64,000 nucleotides of DNA from positions 20,796,961 through 20,860,960 of the forward strand of contig NC_135071.1 of the NCBI RefSeq assembly GCF_051401765.1. Reading direction: 5' to 3'. Every line of letters begins with the position of its first letter. The first letter of the stretch is position 1. The notes under the pieces are model-generated. The model made no database searches. It saw only the letters and a program-made list of their open reading frames with translations, and was not told where the DNA came from. Below, piece after piece: positions 23,271-35,200 of the stretch. The position numbers and the translations under genes are program-made. This DNA comes from Calliopsis andreniformis (lineage: Eukaryota > Arthropoda > Insecta > Hymenoptera > Andrenidae).

Positions 23271-26200
23271 CTGGGACAAGCGATGCGAATTATCTAATTC
23301 TTAACTCGATAGTTAAGATTAATATAATAAGATAGAGTACTTGGAATTGATATTTGATACTGCATTAACGTAATTGCACTCGAGATATAATGATTAGTAA
23401 AATGATGGCATAGAAAAATTTTGGGCCAAAAATTGGCCAACTTTGATCGCTGGTAACTCCGCGAAAAATTGTCGTAGGATCATGATCTTTTTTTTAAATT
23501 AAAGGTTGAAGCTTTTGCTTGAAGATACTATGTCTTGATTTTAGAGTTAATGCGCACCCACTACTATAGCCTCTTAAATCTGAGGACATGTTTGTCATAT
23601 TGAAAATTGCAAAGTTTGACAAGCTGCACCCAGTTGCTAGAATTTTTTTCCAAAATGCCGTTTACAGTAGCATAAAGTTCGAATCTTCCTCTTTAATTTA
23701 AAAAAAAAATTAGGTCGCTGCGATTTTTTTTCGCAAAGTTACAGGACTTCAAAGTAACCCCTGCATTTTTGTTATGTATTAGCACTAGTCGGTGTGTTGC
23801 ATAAATGCAAGGGTTTCTTTGATCTGCTGTAATTTCGCGAAAAAAAATCGTAGCGACTTGATCTTTTTTTTAATTTAAAGGGGAAGGATCGGACTTTATG
23901 CTCCTGTGAGTGGTATGTCCTAAAAAAATTCTAGCAACTCTGTACATCTTGTCAAAGTTGGCAATTTTCAATGTGACAAACTGCAAAGTTTGACGGCGTG
24001 CAGGGACTTGATACAATTTTTTGCAGAGATATCGCTTACGGTGACATAAAGATGGAACCTTCCCCTTTAAATTAAAAAAAAGATTAAGTCGCTACGATTT
24101 TTTTTCGCAAAGTTATAGCACTTTAAAGTAACCCCTATATTTTTGTCGTATGTTGGCACTACGCGATGTGCTGTCAAAATGCAGGGTTTACTTTAAAATG
24201 TTGTAACTTTGCGAAAAAAAATCGCAGCGACTTAATCTTTTTTTTAATTTAAAGGGGAAGGTTCCATCTTTATGTCACCGTAAGCGATATCTCTGAAAGA
24301 AATTATATCAAGTCCCTGCACGCCGTCAAACTTTGCAGTTTGTCACATTGAAAATTGCCAACTTTGACAAGATGTACAAAGTTGCTAGAATTTTTTTAGG
24401 ACATACCACTCACAGGAGCATAAAGTCCGATCCTTCCCCTTTAAATTAAAAAAAAGATCAAGTCGCTACGATTTTTTTTCGCGAAATTACAGCAGATCAA
24501 AGAAACCCTTGCATTTATGCAACACACCAACTAGTGCTAATACATAACAAAAATGCAGGGGTTACTTTGAAGTCCTGTAACTTTGCGAAAAAAAATCGCA
24601 GCGACCTAATTTTTTTTTTAAATTAAAGAGGAAGATTCGAACTTTACGCTACTGTAAACGGCATTTTGGAAAAAAATTCTAGCAACTGGGTGCAACTTGT
24701 CAAACTTTGCAATTTTCAATATGACAAACATGTCCTCAGATTTAAGAGGCTATAGTAGTGGGTGCGCATTAACTCTAAAATCAAGACATAGTATCTTCAA
24801 GCAAAAGCTTCAACCTTTAATTTAAAAAAAAGATCATGATCCTACGACAATTTTTCGCGGAGTTACCGACGGTCAAAGTTGGCCAATTTTTGGCCCAACA
24901 TTTTTCTATGCCATCATTCTTTACAGCGGTACATATCTACAGGTGAAAAACCTTTTAATCTTAGGATTCAACCTTAATACAAAGGCATTTAATTGTTAAG
25001 AATGAATGGCAATTAAGAAGTTGCGTGATCATTACCTGAGAGCCCTGTTGGTAGGACGAGCTCTGAGGCTGACTGGACGGCTGAGATTGAGCGGAACCGC
25101 TGCCACCAGACCCGAAACCAGTCTTCTGTTGCTGCGGGCTGACCGCTGGCAGTCTGTTCATCAGGGTCTGCAACAAGTCCTCGATCTTGGCCAACCTCTG
25201 GTTCACGCGCTGCACCTCCAGTTTCAGGTCCACCTTCACCTCCAGCACCGCGGCCAGGATCTCGCGTTCGTGGCTCGGCTGCGTGGTGATCAGACCGTCG
25301 TCGTAACTCTCCAGCCGACGCAGCTGTAGCTGTTTCGACTCTGCCGCGTTCGACTGCTGCTGCTGGCTCTCCTTCGCGGTCTCCCCGTCCCCAGACTCCT
25401 CAATAGTGCCGCTCAGTTTGCCAAACTTTGGAAACACCTTGTTGCTGCCAGCACTCGAACTTGGACGAGCGTCCCTGGCACTCAGAGACCGTTTGAAGGT
25501 GTCTGCTCCAGTTCCTGCTTCGCTACCAGAGTCCAAGCTGGCGCTTCCTGCACAGAATACCGTTTTTCGATGGTTCCACTGTGTTATGATTGATCAAACG
25601 TTTTGTTACCCGTAGCGATTAGGAGGCGAAGCTTGAAAGCTCGAGTCTCCTCTTTTTTTAGTTTCTGTGCATTTGAGGTGTAATCATGAGCGTTACCTAA
25701 CAATCGTCCCCATTTGCCAGCTCGCCCCTTGCCAGCAGTACTGTCCTCTACTGTGGACAGCTTTCTGGGGTGCGAGGACTCGCCTTCTTTGCCCTCCTTG
25801 CCGTCTTTCCCGTCACCCTTCTCCACGTCGGCAGTGTGTCGCTCCCTTCGGAACCTGAATAGAAAAAGTGAAGAGCGAGAACGCCCGTGTTTAGTAGCTG
25901 ACAAAATCTAACTGGACTATTTACAATTACGGGGTAATCAAAAGGCCAGTTTCACTAGGCGATATAATCAAGTAAAGGGGGGTAATAGTAAAATACAATG
26001 GTGTACAAAAGTATCGTGGATGGGAAATTACTTTCCAAAAGTTTCACTCTGGGGCCGTGATGGTGAAACTTTTCCTCTCCTCGTTTCTTTTTTTTGCCTT
26101 TTTTTCTTTCTGATCAGCGAGCAATATTTCATTTCTGCATCATTAGTCTGTATTTTTTAGCTTAACTTTTTGGCTCGTTTTGGATGAGGTGTGAAGAAAT

Positions 26201-29200
26201 ATGTTGTTGGTGGTAAAATGAGTCAAGTTCGTTACTACTGAGGCTAGAGAAAAGGGGAAGACAGCTCCAGCGGTGTGTTCACGAGCAACCTACTTTGGTG
26301 TGCCTACGGGATTCGAAAGAAAAGTAATCTCAGTGGTGATAGAATGCCGAATAAAACATACGGGAAAACGGGAAGCGTCGATGAACCAATCATGACTCAT
26401 TATCTAATCGATATTCTCGGCCCAACACGAGCAACTCTATATCCGCTTCTCTGATGAGAAGTCAAGACACGTTATCGTGACTATTTTCCTGCTTTAATTC
26501 ACCGACTTCAAAGCTCCGATCTTGAATCGTAATTATACGTAATTATACAGTTGTGAAAAGAATAACGAATCAGAGTAAAGAAGAAAGCATTCTTCATTGA
26601 ACGATTCATGGGTCACGATTCGAGTTCGTCAACGCAACGTTTGATGATACAGTTCTAATGGTAACAAGCTGCCTGACTAACTTTGAGGACGCCATTGGAA
26701 ATTCGACGATCTTTTTCGTGCTCAGGACTGAAGAAAAATTGAAAAAATTGAATAATCACCTCGTTCGTTTCTTGGTACGAATGCAAATTGATAAAATCTA
26801 AAGAAACATTCTAAGAATCTATCATGCATATAACATGCCACGATCGAGGTTCTCAGAAATCTTTGATAATATATGTCCCATTCTGTGTGGATGTATGTAA
26901 GCTTTTCCTTGGCAGTCCGACAGTTTTTCAAGCAGCCACTTGCCATCAGTATATGTGTATATATATGTATCAGGATATATACATATATATAGATACACAC
27001 ACACACACACAAGTAGAGGTGACACAGAGAAATTTGAATCCTAGAGTGTGTATGTCACATGCATTCGGCGTTGCATAAAATTGTAAAAGGATCGGATGCT
27101 CCAGGTGCAACGAGGGCTCTGATACTGCTTTCGCTTTTTAAAACATTCCACAGTCGAATCTGCAAGTTCGTTCTTGCTGAAATTCCACTAAATTTCATTG
27201 CACACTACTTGATCAACTCTTGTGCCATTTTGGTCGCATAAATCGTAAAACGGCACAGTTAATCGTTCATACTGACAATGAGATAAGGTCGTGTGAATCC
27301 TGAAATCTGCGAAAGAGACAGAGAGCCCCACTTTTGCTCTATACAATCCTGGTTTCACTAAAAGAATGTCTATATATATGTATATATACGTTATATATAT
27401 AGTAAATATATATGGTGGGAGAAAGATGCGCATAACCCTCTAAAGCCGTATATTTTACAGCACTCTAGCATTCGTTAGAACTGCAGTGATCGCCAAAAAG
27501 ATGGCAAAGATTGTATGGCACCGAGGTGATGTGTACGCATCCCGGAAAGAGATACGTTTCCTGTGCGAATCGTGGATCCCTGCCCATCCTCCTCTTCATC
27601 CCGGTTCGCCTCGATAAAGGAGAGCAACCAAGAATTTCGATAAGATTTCTCTTTAAAATTGCAATTCGCTCCATGGTCGGGGTGTGCTCGATTCGCACAG
27701 GTGTTTACTGGTGGACGTGCTGTGAGAATATAACATAGTATATATCGGTCTCTCTTTCAAGCGTGTGTACAGCGATTGCACATCCGTGATACCCTCTTCG
27801 AACGTGGCAACCCTTCTCGAGATGCGTTCAGATTTTCAGACAGATCGTTGCTCTCGGGTGCGCGTGTTAAGGATCAAACGAACGAGAAAAACGGCCGCGA
27901 ACGGGTGGTTTTCCAAAAAAATTCCACCGTCCATCATCATTCGTCGTTGGTCGATCGTTGGTCGATCGTTGGTCGAAACTTGTCGCTCGTCTCAGTGACA
28001 AAAATCTCGATTCTATGGATCTCTCTCTCTCTCTCTCTCTCGCTCAATCTTTCGACCAAAAAACCACGCAGCTAATGCACGATCGTCGCGACAGATATGT
28101 TACACGTATAATATATGCAATAAGGTACCCGTATGTATAGCTAGAATAATTATATATCGAAATAAATGTATGCACATACATTGCGATGAGTGACTATGGC
28201 ATCGCTGCAAGTTTTAGGATCCTTCGACTTCGATAGAGTTCATTTTCACGGACAAAAATCGACTCAACTTGTCTGTGTTATAACGTGAAGCTAACATGAA
28301 AGATAGTAAGTTGATTTATTATACAATAAATAGCGCCTATCGAAAAAGTAAGAAGGGAAAATCTAGGGAACGTTGAAACTGCGCCAATTTCTGAACGAGT
28401 CTGAGTAAGTCTATAAAAAGCTACTATTCTACTCGTTTCGAAGTTTCTGTACTTGATGCTACTTTCACCCCCTTTCGCGGAATATTATTAACAGATTAAA
28501 ACCCTTGCTAAAAGCAGTAGAATCATGAAAAATTGCAGTGAAGCTATAGTTGCACACCGCGGCGTATATACACTGGTATGTAGAAGAGAGAAAAATATCA
28601 CAGTCGATAGTAATAATAATATAACGGTATACAACAATAATAATAACGATGGTTGTAATATAATCATAATGAGGATAAGAAGAATCAATAATCGAATCAA
28701 TCAAATGGTAATCAATTAATTGATAATCAATCAGTGTACGTAAGAAGTAGCAAAGATGGCAATAAAAAAGAATGAAGAAGAATAAATAAATACGTAAGAA
28801 ATGAAATTGCCTAAAACTGGGCCAGGGTGGCAGGACGTTCACGGTGAGCTCCTCGTCGGAATCCTGCTGGGACCGTCCGTTTGCGGCCCTGCTCACGCCG
28901 ATCTGGGCATCCCCGTCGGTCTTGAACCTTTTCGGACAACAGGCCAGCCAAGCAACGGATCAACAATCAACAACAATTTACCACAGAGATACACGATAGG
29001 ATAGGCTAATCAGACGTGACCGCCCGCTGGCGACACGCTGTTCTTTCTGCTTCTCATCTTCTCCTCCTCTCCCTCCCTCTCTCTCACTCAGCCTCTCACG
29101 CACTCTTACTTTCGCTAATTCTTCACGGTTCTCCTTCTTATTAGTCTCTTGCTAATTCATTAATAAACTGTCATCATGTTTGTGCGCGCGTGTACGCCCT

Positions 29201-32200
29201 GTGGATCCCTGTGCAGCAGCACCAGGAGCTGCATTTCTCTATTCAAACCAGAAGACAATTTGATGCTTACTCAGAGGCCAAATCGGTGTACGAGAAAATC
29301 ACGATAGAGTTCTAGAATGGGATGCATCGAAAAAAGATCACGGAAATACGCGCGCGCAAAAAACAAAACTTTGGCTTCCTTTAAAGTCCTTCATCTTCCA
29401 TTTCCGCTCGAGCCTCGAAAATGAAAAAAATTAAATTCTTCGGGCAGGATTAGAATTCGACGCGAGACACGTAGATATCACGTTTCTTCAAAGTTATTAT
29501 ATGCGAAGACAGTTGAAGGTAATAGGCCAGATCGAAGGTACTTGAAACATTTGAAAAGGTAGGCAAAATTAGCACCGAAAGATGAAGGGCCATGGAGAAA
29601 AGCGAAGAAGAGTTCGTTAGTGAATGGAATGAATTCGGTGACAACATATTTCGTCCCTACCTCGAGAAAATTTTCCGCACTAGGTGATCCTGCGCTTGAT
29701 CCAACTGAGGCTCGTTCTTTTCTTTCTCTGCCAGCTCCTTTTCTCGACGGACATCCGCCACCTTCCTGAATATGAGCTGCATGCAATGTTTCGCGTTTCA
29801 TTAAACCAATCATCTTTCCCTCTGCTCCAACAAACTAATGTTTCCACATTTAATGCGATTACACTTTAATTAACGATACATCATTTAATTAATTTCCGGG
29901 TAACGATGCCAATTCGTCCATTTATTGCGGTATACATTACAATTACAATTATTCGTAATTAAAACGGTACGATGAAATTGTAAACAGCAAAGGATTATTT
30001 GCGACGAATGAAATAATTATTTGTGCATCCGAGATTTTTCTCTACTATTACTGATGTTGTGTAACGCGACAAACTCTTTATCGAAGTTTTCCACCCTTTA
30101 CTATATAGGTGGTGATTATTCGATCAGTTGCTAAGTATTGATTATTCGCATTGTTAGTATTGTGAGTGATTGTGAATAAATTCGGCCTTTCGAAATGACG
30201 TTCTGCTTTAGTAATGTTGCCTGGAAACAGAATCACTGGCAACGATTTAACACCTTCTAGTGTTGTTCCTTTAAAATACGGTGTGCAATTGAAGCTATAA
30301 TAGAAATCCAATAATATCTTTTCGGTAGTTGAACGTTCAACGCCGATAAAATCAAGTTTTTCTTTATCCTTTCGTTTTTCTCTGATAAAAGTCGCGATAA
30401 AGAGGTGTGAGAGCCTGTATGTTCAGGTCGCGTGTCGCGCGTGCGTTCTGAGGGTAGTCGATAGGCGCACAAGTAGCAGACTACCTGCACCCGACTAACC
30501 TCAAAATATTTTATTTATCGTGTCAGATCGGAAAAGGTACGGATCGTTCCACTGACGAGTTCCCTCAAGGAACATCGTCCCGAATGCGTCGTTCGAGATT
30601 TTGAAGAAAGGTACGCGGCCTCGCGCGTACTTTCACCTCCGTGATTCGATTATAATCGAACCAGTTAGGAAAAAAGAAAAGGTGTATGGATTACAGTGGA
30701 CAGTGCTCCTCGCGTTTCAAAGGTTTGCTATCCCTTTCTTTAAATATATTTTTCTCCTGTCTAGAATCATGATATTAGGTAGATTTACTTTGCCATTCGC
30801 AGAAAAAAACTGGATAGAATTCAAGGGAACTATTTCATATTTTTTCGGGCAAGTAGATTAGGTGTCTGGTGGTCAGACAAACAGTCATTTTTTAACGAAA
30901 ACGATTTGTTTCAGATGGGTCATGGATCGAGCCGTTCTGCTTCGTCCGCAAATATTCTATCCACGGACGAGCTGACTTTAGTTGAGAATCTATTTAAATC
31001 CATGTCTCGAAGTTCTGGTTCCATAAAACGCGAGGATATTTTTAAACATTGGTCCACCCATTTGGATGACATACTATTACAATTTGTAGTGAGATTTTTG
31101 TGCCATGAACCAGGAAAGAGGATTTCTACAATAAATGGAGAGAACTTTGGACGCCTGTACGTGTTTGCTGTTCGGGGTAGCCCTGAAGAGAGGACAAGCC
31201 TGATTTTTAATGGTTTTTCTGAGGAAGAACAGAAACATGAAATACCCACCACAACGTTCCTTCAATATGTTCAAGCTACGATAAATTCATACCTAAGATT
31301 GCAAAAGAATTCTGGCAACTCGCATTACTTGACCTGGAGTAGCATTGGCTGTACCGTGAATACCAGAAGAATAGGAATGCGTTCAAGAAGCCTATGCGAA
31401 GATATTATTAAACATGGAGATGCCCTGACTGCTGATCAAATTGAAATTTGGTTTGCTACGATTGCTACATTCAAAATAATCCAATCGCACGTTTTTCAGT
31501 GCCTTTTCTTAATCTCTCAAAAGAAAGGAGACAAGAATACTAATAGTCGAATAAACGATTTAAATCTTCTGCCAGTCTGCAAGGGATTGGAAAACATACC
31601 GCATTTTCCAAGCATTTTGGGTTTGGGAGATGTTCTGTTTTTAAACTTGAGTTTGCCTCATGAACTTCGCAACGAATGGAGATTTTTGTTCTCTAGTCAA
31701 GTACACGGAGAATCTTTCTCCACGATGCTAGGAAGAATTACTATGCAAGGATCCACGATTATAATACTTCAAGATACAGATGATCATGTGTTTGGTGGTT
31801 TTGCTTCTGACAGCTGGACAATTGGGCCAAACTTTATGGGAAATCAATCTTCCTTTCTGTTCAAACTTGAACCAGATATACTAACATTTTCCGCTACAGG
31901 TTATAATAACCACTATCAGTACTTAAATCTTCACCAACAAACTATGCCTAATGGTTTGTTAATGGGAGGGCAACTTAACTATCCTGGGCTATGGTTGGAT
32001 TGTGAATATGGAACTGGAAAGTCAAGTATATCATGTACGACTTTTCAAAATTATGTACAACTCAGTGGCAAGGAGAACTTTAAGATCAAACATTGTGAAG
32101 TGTGGGGCGTCGGTCCACTACCGGAAGCAGAGGATGACTTGCGAGACTCTAGATCAATTTTAGATCAAGACTCTACGTCTAAAGTTATGTTAGAATTGTC

Positions 32201-35200
32201 TGGGCGTAAAATGCACAGTGACGGATTGAGGGAGAGCAATGAGTAATTGTGATATTAAAGATACGCGCGAGATTTGCTAGTATTAGAATATATACGAAAT
32301 TATCAGGCAGCTTTAAATGTAACAGCTTTTTAGAAGAAACAACAACCATTGTAAAACAGTATTTGTAATGGGATGGTGAAAAAATAACGATCGTTATCAT
32401 TCGCATTTGTATTTCGCATCGAAAGAACCGATAACGACTAAAAAATCTATTCTACATTTTTTTCTGTTTCTTATCATTTACGAAGAGAAGTTCCACATCC
32501 CTGTAACGGCCTGATCTCTTTCGTGCTAGCGTCATCTCTATGATCAATTATTATACAAGTTTTTTATGTCGTGTCGCGATACGTTCAAAAGAAGTATCCG
32601 TGTAAGTTGCTGTGTCTTTTAAATGCCTACTATCTAGTGCCTGGTGAATCATCAATCATTTTTAATCGGGGTTACGTGGTACAATCAAACTCTATCAATA
32701 AACGTTGTACAACAGCATGGGTTACTATTGTTATATAAGAGTTTTAGTGTATTATCCGTGATATGTCGTGAATTGTCGCGCGAACGCAAGCTGAACGTTC
32801 GTCGAAGCAACCAACAACCAAAGAGAAAACACTGCACTGTTATTCGATACGTTGAGAGTTAAATAAAGAACTGAAACCTTAGCAATTGTCTGTATACCTA
32901 TTTTTCCTTTCATAGAAAAGTATTAATGATAGAACACTGAACCCCTACTATTCCACCGTTATCCAATTAGTAGAAATTCATTTATGTAATTAATTTAAAG
33001 CGTCCAGGTAAGAGAAGAAATAGTTGAGAATGTTGCTTACCCGATGGCTCAAATTGTACGTTAGAACGAGATTCCTGGTGAAGGAGATCGCAAAGGCCTG
33101 ATAAAAATTCAGAACCTCCAGCAGTCGATCCCTCTTGATCGTGTGAAGGTCACAATAAGTGAGGGCTCGAACGTTGGCCGCGCTTTGTCCCCCGGACGAG
33201 GGTTTCCAAAAACTATCCCCGAACACATCACCCTTCCCGAGGATCGCTACCACCTCGTCATCTTGGATGACCTCGAGGCTTCCGGTTACGATGAAGCATA
33301 GGGAATCGATCGACTCGCCCGTGTGATAAAGCAAATCGCCGGGAGCGCTGTGCGACATTGTGAAGTGCATCGCCAATGCGCGCAGGCAACCGTCGGAGGC
33401 CAACCTGAAAGTCCAATCAAACTTAATCTTTCTCATTCGAAACCTAAATCTCTCTCGACACAGTTCTATTTTGCCTCGCTGGCGGACACTTGCCTGAATG
33501 CTGGATGTTCGTTGAAGACCTTTCTGTTCAGGTGAACGCAGATGTCCGCCTTCATGTCTTTGGGACAGTAGTTGAGCACTTTGTCCGTATCTAGGCCCTT
33601 GGTCATCGCCCAAGTGCTCACGACATAGTCCATTACCCTCTCGCTGAGAGCTTTCGGCACCTCGTGCAGTTTCATGAACTCCCTGACGTTGTTCAGCATG
33701 TCGTGGTACTTGGCGGTGGCGGATGTCATTTGCTGGATGATCGTGGTTACGTGACCAAAAATCGTGGCGTATAGCAGAGCTGTATAACCGAGAATAGATG
33801 AGAAAAACGTTCAAAGAATGCATCGTAAATCGAAGAGCGTACCAGCGATGATCATCATGCAGATGGTGAAGATTTTCTCGTTGTCGGTCTCGGCAGCGAC
33901 GTTCCCGAAGCCTACGGAGGTCATGCAGGTCATCGTGAAGTACAACGCAGTGACGTACATGGTCCTCCTGGACGGGCCTGCCACCAACTCCGGTGCGGTG
34001 CTGGTATTGGTCCACAGATAGTTGTAGGGCGATTGGGTCACGTTCGCCAGCTTCCATAGCCAGGAATACTGGACCCCGTTCTCGGCGTCCGACCTTCCTA
34101 TCGAGTACCTTCAACGCAACGACACTTCTTACTTCGAATGGAACATCTGGGGCACGCACAGCCACGAGAGATTCGGAGTATGAAGGGCGATCGCGTGAAA
34201 AAAGCACGTCGCATGCTTTTTCTGATCGTCGATCGTTGCCAAGCATCAGCCGCCTTGCCTTCTTCCCGACTGCCATCCCTTTTAGGCGGAGACGGCGTAA
34301 AACCGTCTGTTAACTGGGTCACTTTCGCGATGCGTTAACTCGCGACTCGACACGACGAGTTCACTTTTTCCACCTTGTTAATGGGTTAAGCTTTCATTGT
34401 CCCCGGTTCACCCTCTCCAATTCCCCGAGGTAAGATTTTCTGTTCCGTAGCGGGTCGCGAAAGGGATCGCAGTCAAACACTCGTAGCGTGGCTCCTTTGA
34501 GACCGAAGAGGTTTGCTAACTTAAAATAATAGCGCTTCTCTAAAGGCTCAGGCTCGCGTAATATTACGTCCTATCGCTGCCGTCCGTTCGAGAAAGAACG
34601 TAGCGAAAAGGAAAGGATTCTTTGTCAACGGACGAGTGGGGGCTTTATCTTCTTCTCGCTCTCGAGGGAACTTTTTGTCTCTTCAAAGCTAGCGTTAATT
34701 TCAAGCAGTACTTCATTTATATCGGTCCGCGCGGAGGAAGCAAAAATAATTGAGAAGCGGGGGCAAAAGAGCGAAGCAGTTTCAAATCGCAACGTTCTTT
34801 TCTGGCTTTAGTAGCGTAACAGGTCGAGTCCTCTTTCGATTCTCGGGTCGAGACGATTCGCTTCGCTAGGTAACACAAACGAGCAGCTATCTAAAGGCTG
34901 TAGCGGACTCTCTTTCGTATCGGGGATCATCGACGCGTTCTCAAACTGTCTTCAAAATCAGCTAGAAACTCGACGCAAGCTCGTCTCAAAAGAGAGAGAG
35001 AGAGAGAGCCGAAGCTGTTTCCGTCCCCGATCCGAACGAGAGTGGAGAGCGGCTCAAGCGTCGCGAAGTGTCACCGTGTATGTGTACTTGTGTGTTGTGT
35101 GTGAATGATACTGCATTACGTTGGGAAATGTAATGACGTCGAGGGTAGCCGTCAATCCTGCCGCAGCTGTGTTACCTTTCTCTGTGTGTGGGCAGGGTAA

